A stretch of 64,000 nucleotides of DNA from Clostridium ragsdalei P11 (GTDB taxonomy: Bacteria; Bacillota; Clostridia; Clostridiales; Clostridiaceae). The DNA is taken from assembly GCF_001675165.1 (NCBI RefSeq), contig NZ_LROS01000044.1, positions 62,001 through 126,000 of the forward strand. The letters run 5' to 3'. The position numbers and the translations under genes are program-made. Under the pieces are notes generated by a model. It searched no databases and was not told the origin of the DNA. It worked only from the letters and a program-made list of their open reading frames with translations. Shown here piece by piece: positions 45,220 through 55,441 of this stretch (positions within the stretch are counted from its first letter, which is position 1; each line of letters starts with the position of its first letter).

Positions 45220-45528
45220 TTAAAGGTATCTTATAGAAACCCCTTTGCTTCCAAATCTTTCTCCTATAAAAGGTAATTTGGCTTTTTGATATATAAGTAC
45301 CTCATCATCTTTTATTTCCAGACCTTTTTCTATAAATATATTTATTTTTTTATAACTATAACTGTTAAATATCTTTTCATTTACTTTAAAATCTTTTATA
45401 AATTCTACAGTTATTTCTCTTACATCCATAGAAAAACATCCTCCTGGTGCAGAAATGCTCCTTACTACAAAATCCCCTTCTTTTTCCTTTGCATACCTTA
45501 GGGCTTTATCTTCAATAGTTATATTCAC
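45220..45528 (-). CDS. HesB/IscA-like small protein (CC/Se-type family)
   Basis: A 102-residue beta-rich protein with a single Cys in SAPGGCFSMD near residue 31. It resembles HesB-like or CC/Se-motif proteins of clostridia but lacks a full set of Fe-S ligand Cys residues, so a standard scaffold role is doubtful. The assignment is tentative. GGGGTAGG precedes the ATG. Confidence 0.5.
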   Translation of the reverse strand: MNITIEDKALRYAKEKEGDFVVRSISAPGGCFSMDVREITVEFIKDFKVNEKIFNSYSYKKINIFIEKGLEIKDDEVLIYQKAKLPFIGERFGSKGVSIRYL

Positions 45529-45553
45529 AATACCTACCCCTTTTTAAATATAT

Positions 45554-47266
45554 TTATTCGTGAAATAAATATATCTCTTTATCATTTTCAATATCAAATA
45601 CTACATACCCCTCTTTTTTCTCCAATACAGAATCATTTAAAAATCTTTCTATATTTATAAAAAACTTTTCTATATGATATTTTTTTGATACCTCTATAAG
45701 TCCATCATCAATTTTAGCTTTTATAGTTTTTTCTTCTTCCTTATTTCTTTCTCTCATTAAAAAATCTGGAAGCCATTTTTTCTTATTAAATTTCAAGTAA
45801 TCATACTTTATTATCTCTTCTAATTCAATATTTTTTTCATTTAAACACTCATTTTCAAATTCTATAAATACATTATAGTAATCTGAGGAAGATATATTTT
45901 TATTTAAATATCCTCTATCATAAAAAAACCCTCCAAGCTCATAGTAAAAATCAAAAGCTGTTTTAAATTTAGGTACAAAATAATTTAGTATATTTTTAAA
46001 TTTGCCAGAATTATAGTATTTATCAAAGACTTCCTCTATTCTTTTCAATATGACAATTTCATCATAACTTATACTATCTGTCTTTAATATCTCATAAGGA
46101 GCATAGGGTGAATACACCATTCCCCATTTGGAGACTTCTTCTATCATAGATGAACCCTTCAATAGTTTTAAAAATCCAAGTTGAAGAGCCTCTGGTTTTA
46201 TAGAATATACATCATTAAAAGATTTTTTAAAGGACTCAAAATCTTCTCCAGGAAGTCCTGCTATTAAATCAAGATGCTGGTTTATGTTGTGATACTTTTG
46301 AACTTTCTTCACCCTGTCATATATATAATTAAATTTAACATATCTATTTATATTATTTAACACAGTATCATTTGTAGTTTGTACTCCTACTTCAAGTTGA
46401 ATTCTTCCTTTAGGAGCTGTATTAAGAAGTTTTATTTCTTCATCTTTTAAAACATCCGCAGAAATCTCAAAGTGAAATGTAGCATCTGTATCTGCATTTA
46501 TTACAAATTTCCAAATTTCCATAGCAAATTCATAATTACAATTAAAAGTTCTATCTACAAATTTTATTAGCTTTATATCCTTGTCCATTAAAAATTTAAG
46601 TTCTTTTTTTACTCTCTCTATATTTAAAAACCTTACTTCAAAACCCGTAGAAGAAAGACAGTATTTACATTTAAAGGGACATCCTCTGCTAGCTTCATAA
46701 TACACAATTTTATTTTTTAAATTATCTTCTTTTGTATAGGGAAATACTATCTTGTTCATATCCATTGGCTGCCTTTGTTCATTTAAAATTACATTTCCAT
46801 TTTGTTTGAAACAAAGGCCCTTTATATCTCTCAATTCTAAGAAAAACTCTTTACTATCAACTTTTCCCGAAGTCTCAAAATATTTTGCCCTGAGTTTTAC
46901 AAATTCATAGTAGGTTTCTTCTCCTTCACCTACTATTACATACTCCCCTGGTATGTTTTTCAAAAAGCTATTACTATCATAAGACACCTCAGGTCCCCCA
47001 TACAAAATTTCCACTTTAGGATTTATAAGTTTAATGAGTACCGCTAAAGATTTTATGTATTCTATATTCCATATGTAACAGGAGAAAGCCACTACATCTG
47101 GTTTCTCCCCTATAATTTTCTCTAATACTTTTTCCCTTCTATCATTTATAGTAAATTCCTTTATAGTACAATTATAATTAAGTTTTTTTGTATAAGCCTT
47201 TAAATATCTCACTGCTAAATTGCTGTGAATAAATTTTGAATTAAGTGCTGCTAATAGTACCTTCAT
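45554..47266 (-). CDS. B12-binding-domain radical SAM protein (DUF4080-type)
   Basis: A 570-residue enzyme with an N-terminal cobalamin-binding-like domain (MKVLLAALNSKFIHSNLAVRYL; CYIWNIEYIKSLAVLIKLINP; ILYGGPEVS), then the radical SAM centre EASRGCPFKCKYCLSS (CxxxCxxC, near residue 195). A C-terminal DUF4080-like region follows. The reaction is not known. The small methyltransferase-like gene just upstream may act in the same pathway. Confidence 0.88.
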   Translation of the reverse strand: MKVLLAALNSKFIHSNLAVRYLKAYTKKLNYNCTIKEFTINDRREKVLEKIIGEKPDVVAFSCYIWNIEYIKSLAVLIKLINPKVEILYGGPEVSYDSNSFLKNIPGEYVIVGEGEETYYEFVKLRAKYFETSGKVDSKEFFLELRDIKGLCFKQNGNVILNEQRQPMDMNKIVFPYTKEDNLKNKIVYYEASRGCPFKCKYCLSSTGFEVRFLNIERVKKELKFLMDKDIKLIKFVDRTFNCNYEFAMEIWKFVINADTDATFHFEISADVLKDEEIKLLNTAPKGRIQLEVGVQTTNDTVLNNINRYVKFNYIYDRVKKVQKYHNINQHLDLIAGLPGEDFESFKKSFNDVYSIKPEALQLGFLKLLKGSSMIEEVSKWGMVYSPYAPYEILKTDSISYDEIVILKRIEEVFDKYYNSGKFKNILNYFVPKFKTAFDFYYELGGFFYDRGYLNKNISSSDYYNVFIEFENECLNEKNIELEEIIKYDYLKFNKKKWLPDFLMRERNKEEEKTIKAKIDDGLIEVSKKYHIEKFFINIERFLNDSVLEKKEGYVVFDIENDKEIYLFHE

Positions 47267-47297
47267 AATATGAGTCTCCCATCCTTTTTTAGTTGTC

Positions 47298-47825
47298 CTA
47301 GCTTTTACAAACCAAGTTCCTTTTTTCAGCCTTTATATAATAAAGTCCGTCAGAATTTCTACATTCCAAAATTTTAAAATAATTGTCTAGTAGTCGTATG
47401 GTACTTTCCTTAGAATTATCTTTTAAAATGTTAAAATCCCTTATTTTTATTTTTCTCAGTTTTCTTCCAGGTATTAATATCTTTATATCTGCATTAAAAA
47501 TTTTTCCATACCCTTTATCAATATCCCATATATGGATAATGCCATTTTTCGCTAAATGGCTGTGTATATCTTTTATAAAATTTTTCTTTTTAAATTTTAC
47601 CCATAATTTATTAAAGGAAAATAATAATATACAATTATCATAATAATCTTCTTTTATATTTTTGCCTTCTTCCTTCCCACTTATATATTCCACGTTTACA
47701 TTATCATTAAATTCCTTATATATATTATAAATTATGCCTTGATTATCCATACCTATATCCAACAAATTTCCTTTGAATATTTCTTTTTCCATATTTATAA
47801 ATATATCCTTACTCAATTTAATCAC
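47298..47825 (-). CDS. SAM-methyltransferase-like small protein
   Basis: A 175-residue protein with a weak Rossmann-type start (KGNLLDIGMDNQGIIYNIY near residue 18) and an internal FNKLWVKFKKKNFIKDIHSHLAKNGIIHIWDID block typical of class I methyltransferases. The glycine-rich loop is degenerate, so it may not bind SAM. It precedes the radical SAM gene by 31 bp and is probably co-transcribed. Confidence 0.55.
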   Translation of the reverse strand: MIKLSKDIFINMEKEIFKGNLLDIGMDNQGIIYNIYKEFNDNVNVEYISGKEEGKNIKEDYYDNCILLFSFNKLWVKFKKKNFIKDIHSHLAKNGIIHIWDIDKGYGKIFNADIKILIPGRKLRKIKIRDFNILKDNSKESTIRLLDNYFKILECRNSDGLYYIKAEKRNLVCKS

Positions 47826-47916
47826 TATCCTTTACCAACATATATAAACAGAGCTAAATCTTTATTATATATGTTCTGTAAAAGTAGGAAAAATTCCTCC
47901 AGTTTATGGAAAAATA

Positions 47917-48621
47917 TTAAAGTTTTTTTAGTTCTCCATAGTATTTAATCATAAAGCCTGCTGTGGTTCTCTCTGCTTCTTTTATAATAGTTGCAGCTAC
48001 TTTAGAATATCTTTCGTCTCTAGATTGTATATTTATATTCTTCATATATATGCTATTGGCCATTATTGCATTGTTTTTTATAAAATCTTCCACTTTATCA
48101 TATACTATAGCACCCTCTTCAGCTACAAAAGAGTAATCTGTCATAAGCCTTCCTATTATCCACAGCTCAAATCTTCTATGGCTGCTCAAAAGTTTGTTAT
48201 TTACGTGATGAGGGACTGTTACATCTTGAATAAGGTGACAGGATGCACCAAAATAAAATAGCGCTCTTTCCACTTCTTTATTCTTGAGAAATTGTATTGA
48301 CTTGTCATAATATTTCTCACATTCTGTAAGTGCATTCGAAAATCCATATAACCCTTTTCCTTTACTCACATGGTAGAAATGATTTGAACTTTTAAAATCC
48401 TGATCTGCCCATGTAACCCCAGCATTTAATCTTTTAACATGTTTTCTAAAAAACTCATACTCTTCCATATAATTATCATTTTTTAATATTTCAATAGCAC
48501 GTATAATTATAAACTTGTGAACAGTACAGTTAGTTTTCATAATCTTTTTCTTAAGTGGGTTAACTGCGAAAAATATTTTTCTTACAGCACTTCCATAGGT
48601 TTTTTCAATTTCTTGTTTCAT
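47917..48621 (-). CDS. Zinc-dependent phospholipase C-like protein
   Basis: A 234-residue protein of the alpha-toxin/PC-PLC N-domain family. Zinc ligands fit VHKFIIIRA, GVTWADQDFKSSNHFYH and GASCHLIQDVTVPHHVN. Unlike secreted phospholipases it has no signal peptide and no C-terminal C2 domain, so it is probably intracellular or spore-related. The substrate is unproven. GAGGAG precedes the ATG. Confidence 0.8.
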   Translation of the reverse strand: MKQEIEKTYGSAVRKIFFAVNPLKKKIMKTNCTVHKFIIIRAIEILKNDNYMEEYEFFRKHVKRLNAGVTWADQDFKSSNHFYHVSKGKGLYGFSNALTECEKYYDKSIQFLKNKEVERALFYFGASCHLIQDVTVPHHVNNKLLSSHRRFELWIIGRLMTDYSFVAEEGAIVYDKVEDFIKNNAIMANSIYMKNINIQSRDERYSKVAATIIKEAERTTAGFMIKYYGELKKL

Positions 48622-48661
48622 CTAACTACAATCTCCTCTTTAATTTAAATATACACTTAAA

Positions 48662-49969
48662 TCAACGTCCTTGAACTTTTAAAATTAATATTATTCCAAG
48701 TACTGTTGTCATAAGTATGTATGGATAAATGTTTTTATTTATTTCTGAAACCTTTTTAAGGTTACCTCTTTTTATACTATATAAATAACCTTCTTTACCG
48801 TCAAGTAATAATAAGGATTTATCATATATTTTTATACTTGAAATTTTAGTTCTTTCACTAAATTTAACTTTTTCCTCCGGTAAACCTGTTCCTCGAAAGC
48901 TATATACTATATTATCAATTTTATCATAAAAAAATATACAATTTCTATCGTTTAAGTCACCTTTTGAATCCACTGCAAGAGTTCCAATACTGCTCACTGT
49001 TTTATGCTGATATATAGGAGCTTGTGGATTTGTTGTAGGGTGATTGTCTAGTATAAATTGCAGTGGAGAGTTCTTCACACTTTTAAACTTAGGCGAAGTA
49101 ACTGGATCTCCCCCACTATAATCTGGCCATCCATACCACCTTCCCTTTTTTACTTCATATATATAATCTGTATCCCCAATAACAGGTCTGCTTCCTCTAT
49201 TTTCCATTCCACCTACAGCACATATTAATTTACTGCTGTCTGTAAAATCCATTCCTGTAACATTCCTTATTCCCCAAGCAAAAGTATCACTTGTCCTGCT
49301 TTCCAAATTATATATTATAATACAAGCATTTCCTGGGAAATGTGCTGGAACTATTTGACCTTTTATACTTTTAGTATTATAGCTTTGAAAAGCACCTGTC
49401 TTACTCTTTCCCAAATTTATTCCCCCAAGAGTTATATTCTCTGGGCTCATATCATGGGCGTAAAGATTGCCATTTACCCACTTATTATCATCTCCTACTA
49501 CACCTGAATTAGTAGCAGAACCTATGGAAATATATAAACATCCATTGCTCACTTTTACTAAGCTGTCCTTATAATCACCATAATTAGGCAACCCCTTTAT
49601 TAAAATTGTATTTTTACCTTCATTCATATTATAGCAATATATACTATCTCCTGAAGAATAATATAAATTGCCCTTATAATAGTCCATGCTGTGAATATTT
49701 AAATTTGAATTCTTTAATATGTCATAACTTTTCCCGCTATCTTTTATAATCTGTATTCTATTACTATATGCTATGTAATAATTTTGTTTTTCATCTTTTG
49801 TAAAGTCAACTGCACCTTTTAATCTGGAATACTTTAAATCATAACTTAGATTATTGTCCTTCATTTGAATTTCAACTTTATAATGAGTTTTAGAAAAATA
49901 ATTTACAATTACAAAGGTTAACACAAATACAACTGTAGTTGTAAATAAAATTTTTATAATTTTTTTCAT
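48662..49969 (-). CDS. Membrane-tethered glucose/sorbosone dehydrogenase-like beta-propeller
   Basis: A 435-residue protein with an N-terminal membrane anchor (residues 4-24), a large extracellular region with GSDH propeller features (WGIRNVTGMDF, GRWYGWPDYSGGDPV, NHPTTNPQAPIY) and a second membrane helix at the C-terminus (about 414-430). The family uses PQQ in proteobacteria; clostridia are not known to make PQQ, so it may be a non-enzymatic binding propeller. It lies divergent from the flippase gene. ATG at 49969 follows GAGGAG. Confidence 0.75.
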   Translation of the reverse strand: MKKIIKILFTTTVVFVLTFVIVNYFSKTHYKVEIQMKDNNLSYDLKYSRLKGAVDFTKDEKQNYYIAYSNRIQIIKDSGKSYDILKNSNLNIHSMDYYKGNLYYSSGDSIYCYNMNEGKNTILIKGLPNYGDYKDSLVKVSNGCLYISIGSATNSGVVGDDNKWVNGNLYAHDMSPENITLGGINLGKSKTGAFQSYNTKSIKGQIVPAHFPGNACIIIYNLESRTSDTFAWGIRNVTGMDFTDSSKLICAVGGMENRGSRPVIGDTDYIYEVKKGRWYGWPDYSGGDPVTSPKFKSVKNSPLQFILDNHPTTNPQAPIYQHKTVSSIGTLAVDSKGDLNDRNCIFFYDKIDNIVYSFRGTGLPEEKVKFSERTKISSIKIYDKSLLLLDGKEGYLYSIKRGNLKKVSEINKNIYPYILMTTVLGIILILKVQGR

Positions 49970-50098
49970 ATACACTACTCTCCTCAAAATTATAGATCCT
50001 AGAATATATATATTAAAAAAGAACCCTCCATATGAATAACTAAATAATTCTTATCATAATTATTAATATTAATTCTAATTTTAATTACGGGAGTTTTT

Positions 50099-51436
50099 AT
50101 GAAAAGAGACAGGTTTTTAAAAAATTCACTTATTTTAATTTGTTCAAATTTAATTACTTCTATATTTGCATTTATATTTCCCATAATATTATCTAGAGAA
50201 CTTGGGGCTGAAGGAATAGGTCTCTATGGACTAATAATGCCTATATATGATTTGTTCATATGCCTTATATCGGGAGGTATGGTAGCAGCCATTTCCAAAA
50301 TAGCTGCCGTGTATTTTAGCAAAGATGATTTTAATAATTTAAATAATTCCATAGATGCATCTCTAACTTTTAATTCACTCTTTGCTTTACTTATAGTCTG
50401 TACCGTATTTATAAATGCTCCTTACATAGGTACTAAAATAGTAGATGACTCTAGATCGGTACATGCCCTGCAGGTTATGTGCCCGGCAATGTTTTTTATA
50501 GGATTATCCTCTATACTAAAAGGATATTTTTATGGAATATCTGAAGTTAAAATACCTGCACTTATAGATATATCAGAAAAATTTCTCCGCATTGTCATAA
50601 TAATTAGCATAATAACTATATTTTCCTTGAAAGATGTAAGTAGCACTGTAACAGCAGCTTACATAACTTTAACTATAGGAGAATTTATAAGTTTTATATT
50701 ACTTTACATCATGTATAAAACTAGGAGGAGAAAATTTAGATCTAGTTGTTCAAATCCCGAGGACAAACTTCAGCTTTTATTCAATATACTGGTACTATCT
50801 TTTCCCCTTTGTTTAAATGGATTTTTGTCTACTGCACTTGGTGCTGTCTCTACACTTATAACTCCAAGAAGGCTTGTATCATCTGGCATAGAGTACAACT
50901 TAGCCCTAGCTATGATAGGCAAATTTGATGGCATGGCTCTAAATATAATATTTTTTCCAATTACAATTATAAATTCCATATCCATGGTTCTCATTCCAGA
51001 TTTATCAGAAAAGATGAGCCGTAAAAATTACTGGTCTATAGAAAAAAGGATTCATCAAATTATAAAAGTATCTTTATTTTTAGGTATCTGTACCATGGTA
51101 ATTTGCCTTTCCACTGGAGATTACTTAGGACAATTATTTTATAATAGAAATGACCTGGGAAATTATATAAAATTTGCTTCACTAGCTGCTCCTGTTACCT
51201 TTGTCTCCTTCTCTACTTTTGGTATTTTAAATGGCATTGGCAAACAAAATATACTATTAAAAAACTCTTTGATTTCTGCCATTTTAGAAGTCATATTAAT
51301 ATACATACTTGCAGGCATATCATGGATAAATATATACAGTACCGCAATAAGTTTAATGATAACTTCATCTACCACTTTAATTTTAAATATAAAAGAAATA
51401 AAAAAAAGCAGCAGGAGCTGCTGTCATATTCTATAA
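50099..51436 (+). CDS. SpoVB-like polysaccharide/lipid flippase (MATE/MOP family)
   Basis: A 445-residue protein with 12-14 membrane segments, starting KRDRFLKNSLILICSNLITSIFAFIFPIILSRELGAEGIGLYGLI, which is split here by hydrophobic helices. It matches the SpoVB/MurJ-like MOP exporters that flip undecaprenyl-linked precursors; SpoVB acts in spore cortex formation. The ATG at 50099 is preceded by ACGGGAG. Its stop abuts an inverted-repeat element. Confidence 0.85.
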   Translation: MKRDRFLKNSLILICSNLITSIFAFIFPIILSRELGAEGIGLYGLIMPIYDLFICLISGGMVAAISKIAAVYFSKDDFNNLNNSIDASLTFNSLFALLIVCTVFINAPYIGTKIVDDSRSVHALQVMCPAMFFIGLSSILKGYFYGISEVKIPALIDISEKFLRIVIIISIITIFSLKDVSSTVTAAYITLTIGEFISFILLYIMYKTRRRKFRSSCSNPEDKLQLLFNILVLSFPLCLNGFLSTALGAVSTLITPRRLVSSGIEYNLALAMIGKFDGMALNIIFFPITIINSISMVLIPDLSEKMSRKNYWSIEKRIHQIIKVSLFLGICTMVICLSTGDYLGQLFYNRNDLGNYIKFASLAAPVTFVSFSTFGILNGIGKQNILLKNSLISAILEVILIYILAGISWINIYSTAISLMITSSTTLILNIKEIKKSSRSCCHIL

Positions 51437-51534
51437 TCAATTCACAGTTCACAATGCACAATTTCGGTAGATTTTCTATGACAACAGAAAATCATCCTTA
51501 ATTGTGAATTGTGCATCGTTCATTGTGAATTGAT
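51436..51534. repeat. Inverted-repeat element R3 (arms of CAATTCACA-type words)
   Basis: ATCAATTCACAGTTCACAATG at the left pairs with CATTGTGAATTGAT at the right, each arm made of near-repeats of AATTCACA. The core has AGATTTTCT...CAGAAAATCATCCTTA. It fills exactly the space between the convergent stop codons of the flippase gene and ribH, and may serve as their terminator. Confidence 0.7.
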
Positions 51535-51996
51535 CTAAAACTGTTTCATCAAATTTGCCATTTCTATAGCTGACATAGCTCCATCATATCCTTTATTTCC
51601 ACCTTTAGTTCCTGCTCTTTCTACAGCTTGCTCTATATTATCTGTGGTAAGAACACTAAATATTACTGGCATGCCGCTTTCAAGGGAAACGCTTGCTACT
51701 CCCTTTGATACTTCATTTGATACATAATCAAAATGAGGTGTTTGTCCTCTTATTACTGCTCCCAGACAAATAACTGCATCATACTTTTTAGAAAAAGCCA
51801 TTTTCTTTGAAACCATTGGTATTTCAAAGGCTCCTGGAACCCAGGCTACCTCAATGTCTTCTTCTTGTGCTCCATGTCTTTTTAAACAATCTAAAGCACC
51901 CTCTAACAATTTCGTGCCTATAAATTCATTAAATCTTGCAATTACAATTCCAAATTTTAAACCTTCTGCAACTAATTTTCCTTCATACATCTTCAT
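51535..51996 (-). CDS. ribH: 6,7-dimethyl-8-ribityllumazine synthase
   Basis: A 153-residue lumazine synthase joining the ribD product branch and dihydroxybutanone phosphate. Motifs are [30 protein letters not shown] and [14 protein letters not shown] (catalytic His). It is the last gene of the rib operon behind the FMN riboswitch. Confidence 0.96.
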   Translation of the reverse strand: MKMYEGKLVAEGLKFGIVIARFNEFIGTKLLEGALDCLKRHGAQEEDIEVAWVPGAFEIPMVSKKMAFSKKYDAVICLGAVIRGQTPHFDYVSNEVSKGVASVSLESGMPVIFSVLTTDNIEQAVERAGTKGGNKGYDGAMSAIEMANLMKQF

Positions 51997-52017
51997 AAAT
52001 AATCCTCTTTTCTATTT

Positions 52018-53223
52018 TTATTTATATAATTTTAATAAATGTCCCATCTTTTCTCGTTTAGTTCTCATATATCTCTTACTTTCCTGTGAACAATCTACTT
52101 CAATAGGTACTCTCTCTACTATTTCCAATCCATAATCTGAAAGTCCCTCAATTTTCTTTGGATTATTCGTAAGAAGTTTTATTTTTTTAATACCTATATC
52201 TTCAAGTATTTGTGCTCCTATCCCATAATCACGCATATCTGCTGGAAATCCCAATGCTAAATTTGCCTCTACTGTATCCATTCCATTTTCTTGAAGCTTA
52301 TAAGCTTTTATCTTATTTAAAATTCCTATGCCTCTTCCTTCTTGACTCATATATAAAAGTACACCTTTGCCTTCTTTTTCTATCTGTTTAAGCGCAGATT
52401 GAAGCTGCTGTCCACAATCGCATCTAAGTGAATGGAATACATCTCCCGTAAGGCACTCTGAATGTACTCTTACAAGGACAGGTTCTTTTTCAAAGTTATC
52501 TCCCTTTACAAGACACACATGCTCATCACCGTTTAATATATTTTTGTAACCTATAATTTTAAATTTTCCAAATCTAGTTGGAAGATTAGCAGAAGCCACT
52601 CTTTTAACTAATTTCTCTGTTTTCTTTCTATAGGCTATTAAATCCACTATAGTAACAATTTTTAAATTATGTTCTTTAGTAAACTCCATCAAGTCATCTC
52701 TTCTTGCCATAGTTCCATCATCTTTTATTATTTCACATATTGCTGCTGCACCTTTAAATCCTGCAAGCTTAGCTAAGTCGACTGAAGCTTCCGTATGACC
52801 AGTTCTGTCAAACACTCCATTTTCCTTAGCTATAAGCGGAAATATGTGTCCTGGTCTTCTGAAGTCATCTTTAGAATTTGAAGCAGCTATCATATTTATG
52901 GTATGTGCCCTTTCAAAAGCTGATATTCCCGTTGTAGTATCTTTATAGTCAACAGTTACAGTAAATGCTGTTTCATGATTGTCTGTATTGTGCTGAACCA
53001 TAGGATTTAATCCAAGCTTTACTGCTATTTCTTCTTCAATTGGTGCACACAAGAGGCCTTTTGCATATTTGATCATAAAATTAATATTTTCTCCAGTTGC
53101 CTTTTCTGCAGGTATAACTAAATCACCTTCATTTTCTCTTCCCTCATCATCTACAATTATGATCATTTTCCCTTGTTTAAGATCTTTTATTGCATCTTCT
53201 ATAGTATCAAATTTAAAATTCAT
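52018..53223 (-). CDS. ribBA: RibBA: DHBP synthase / GTP cyclohydrolase II
   Basis: A 401-residue fusion. Residues 1-200 are 3,4-dihydroxy-2-butanone 4-phosphate synthase ([27 protein letters not shown]). Residues 205-401 are GTP cyclohydrolase II ([22 protein letters not shown] with the zinc Cys residues; SQEGRGIGI). Both entry steps of riboflavin synthesis come from one protein. It precedes ribH by 21 bp. Confidence 0.96.
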   Translation of the reverse strand: MNFKFDTIEDAIKDLKQGKMIIIVDDEGRENEGDLVIPAEKATGENINFMIKYAKGLLCAPIEEEIAVKLGLNPMVQHNTDNHETAFTVTVDYKDTTTGISAFERAHTINMIAASNSKDDFRRPGHIFPLIAKENGVFDRTGHTEASVDLAKLAGFKGAAAICEIIKDDGTMARRDDLMEFTKEHNLKIVTIVDLIAYRKKTEKLVKRVASANLPTRFGKFKIIGYKNILNGDEHVCLVKGDNFEKEPVLVRVHSECLTGDVFHSLRCDCGQQLQSALKQIEKEGKGVLLYMSQEGRGIGILNKIKAYKLQENGMDTVEANLALGFPADMRDYGIGAQILEDIGIKKIKLLTNNPKKIEGLSDYGLEIVERVPIEVDCSQESKRYMRTKREKMGHLLKLYK

Positions 53224-53275
53224 GATTTTTATCTCCCTTCAAAAATAAATGTTTAGGCATCTAAAAGAAAATGCC

Positions 53276-53932
53276 TTATTGCATAAAGCCATATTCCTTT
53301 AGTTTTAAAGCATCTATACTGCCGCTTTTTTCTGGCTCTTTTTTTGGATTCAAAACCATTTTTTCTACATATTTTCCTATTAAATCACACTCTATATTTA
53401 CTAAATCCCCTATTTTTTTATAATCTAAAATAGTTTCCATCTTAGTATGGGGTATAAGGGACACACTAAAACAATTTTTATTTAATTCTGCTACAGTAAG
53501 GCTCACACCATCTATAGTCACAGAACCTTTTCGTACTATATATCTAAGTAAATCAGAAGACGCCTCTATGTCTATCCAGGTTGAGATGTCCTCTTCTCTC
53601 ACATCTATAATTTTTCCAGTACCATCTATATGTCCACTTACTATATGTCCACCTAATCTATCTCCAAGCCTTAGAGCCCTTTCCAGGTTAACTTTGCTTC
53701 CTATTTTTAAATCTTTTAAACTGCTCATTCTCAAGGTTTCAGCCATAATATCTACAGTAAAAGAATCCTTTTTTAAATCAACTACAGTAACACAAGTTCC
53801 ATTTACAGCAATGCTGTCTCCCAGTTTAACTCCATCTAGTAAATTTCCTACTTTTATGGACACTTTTGAAGAATTTCTTCTCTTTGATACTTTTAATATT
53901 TCTCCTATTTCTTCTACCAGACCAGTAAACAA
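53276..53932 (-). CDS. ribE: Riboflavin synthase alpha subunit
   Basis: A 218-residue dismutase making riboflavin from two lumazines. The duplicated barrel is visible: MFTGLVEEIGEI at residue 1, and the second half from about 97 (GHIVSGHIDGTGKI). The first half has NGTCVTV; the second has GVSLTVAEL. GAAGGG precedes the ATG; ribBA follows. Confidence 0.96.
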   Translation of the reverse strand: MFTGLVEEIGEILKVSKRRNSSKVSIKVGNLLDGVKLGDSIAVNGTCVTVVDLKKDSFTVDIMAETLRMSSLKDLKIGSKVNLERALRLGDRLGGHIVSGHIDGTGKIIDVREEDISTWIDIEASSDLLRYIVRKGSVTIDGVSLTVAELNKNCFSVSLIPHTKMETILDYKKIGDLVNIECDLIGKYVEKMVLNPKKEPEKSGSIDALKLKEYGFMQ

Positions 53933-53947
53933 GTTTATCCCTTCTTT

Positions 53948-55066
53948 CTAATTTTCAGCATTCATTACATAGGCTTGTATCATAATATCCTCTCCCACAT
54001 TTTCTGCGCATATATCTCTTAATTTTATACTGTCTGAGAGGTTTTCAATTCCATATCCTTCAACTGAAGTTTTAGCATTCTTACCTCCAAGTATTTTAGG
54101 TGCAATAAAATAAATAACTTTATTTACAATTCCAGACTTAAGTGCAGAAAAATTAAGTTCTGCGCCTCCCTCAATAAGTACACTATCTATACCCATTTCT
54201 CCAAGTTCTTTAGTTAAATATTTTAAATCCACCCTTCCTTCTTTATTTTCTGGACAGACAACTATATTTACTCCCATAGATTTTAAAGACTCTGCCTTGT
54301 CCTTATCAAACTTTTCTGTACATGCTATTATTATTTCCCTTTCATGAGAGGTTTTAAAAATTTGAGATTCAACAGGTACTCTCAGCTTTGAGTCTACAAT
54401 TACAGCCTTAGGACTTTTGCACTTTTCTTCAAGCCTTGTAGTTAAAAGAGGGTCATCTAAAATCATAGTACCTACTCCAACCATAATTGCCATAACTCTA
54501 TTTCGCATCTGGTGAACTTTTAACCTTGATTTTTCACCTGTTATCCATTTGGATTCACCACTAACTGTAGCTATTTTCCCATCTAAAGTGACTCCCGCTT
54601 TTAAAATTACAAAAGGTAACTTTGACTTTATATAATTCATAAATATCTCATTTATTTTTACAGCTTCTCTTTCCATAACCCCGGTAACTACTTCTATATT
54701 TTTATCTCTTAAAATTTTTACACCTCTTCCTGATACAAGAGGATTTGGATCTACACTTCCTATTACTACCCTTTTTATTCCAGCTTCTACTATAGCTTTT
54801 GCACAAGGCGGAGTTTTTCCATAATGTGAACAAGGTTCTAAAGTTACATACAAATCTGCACCTTTTGCATTATCTCCTGCTTCTCTAAGTGCATATACTT
54901 CTGCATGAGGCCCTCCAAAAAACCTATGATAACCTTTTCCTATTATCTTTCCATTTTTAACTATCACAGCTCCCACAAGGGGGTTTGGATTAACAAATCC
55001 TTTTCCCAATAAAGCTAGTTTTAAAGCTTCTTTCATATACTTTTCATCTGTATTTTCTTTTTCCAT
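53948..55066 (-). CDS. ribD: RibD: riboflavin-specific deaminase/reductase
   Basis: A 372-residue bifunctional enzyme. The N-terminal deaminase has zinc motifs HAEVYAL and PCSHYGKTPPC; the C-terminal reductase contains KAGVTLDGKIA and a GGAELNFS region. It carries out the second and third steps after GTP cyclohydrolase. It is the first rib gene after the riboswitch. ATG at 55066 with GGAAGTG upstream is preferred over an ATG five codons earlier. Confidence 0.95.
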   Translation of the reverse strand: MEKENTDEKYMKEALKLALLGKGFVNPNPLVGAVIVKNGKIIGKGYHRFFGGPHAEVYALREAGDNAKGADLYVTLEPCSHYGKTPPCAKAIVEAGIKRVVIGSVDPNPLVSGRGVKILRDKNIEVVTGVMEREAVKINEIFMNYIKSKLPFVILKAGVTLDGKIATVSGESKWITGEKSRLKVHQMRNRVMAIMVGVGTMILDDPLLTTRLEEKCKSPKAVIVDSKLRVPVESQIFKTSHEREIIIACTEKFDKDKAESLKSMGVNIVVCPENKEGRVDLKYLTKELGEMGIDSVLIEGGAELNFSALKSGIVNKVIYFIAPKILGGKNAKTSVEGYGIENLSDSIKLRDICAENVGEDIMIQAYVMNAEN

Positions 55067-55173
55067 AAGATTCACTTCCATAATTTAAATTATATATTTA
55101 TTTACTTTTTTATAAAAATATAACATTGCCTATTTATAGAACCCCCACTTTTATTGAAATTTTGCATATAAAA

Positions 55174-55199
55174 ATTCCCTGAAGCAACCTTCAGGGAAT
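55174..55199 (-). terminator. FMN-riboswitch terminator
   Basis: On the minus strand ATTCCCTGAAGGTTGCTTCAGGGAAT is a strong hairpin with TTTT following, shown here as two arms ATTCCCTGAAG and CTTCAGGGAAT. It lies between the aptamer and ribD. Confidence 0.88.
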
Positions 55200-55241
55200 A
55201 AAATTACAAAACACATAAAAACATAGCTTAAACTATATCTT

Positions 55242-55350
55242 TACTTTCTTTTATCCAGACTTTACTGTCGGTACTGGAATCAAACCAGTTCATGCTATAA
55301 AAGCTCGCGGACTATACCGCCGATCGGGAATTTCACCCTGCCCCGAAAGT
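55242..55350 (-). ncRNA. FMN riboswitch (RFN element)
   Basis: The minus strand contains, in order, CTTTCGGGGCAGGGTGAAAT, TCCCGATCGGCGGTATAG, TCCGCGAGC, GGTTTGATTCCAGTACCG and ACAGTAAAGTCTGGAT. These are the conserved blocks of the FMN aptamer. FMN binding would favour the terminator just downstream and shut off ribD-ribE-ribBA-ribH. Confidence 0.97.
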
Positions 55351-55441
55351 TTAACTTTATTAAGTTTTATTATGCTTTCAATATATACCTATTTTTTTCT
55401 ATTGTCAATGGTAATTTTACAATTTTTTATGTTTTTTATTC

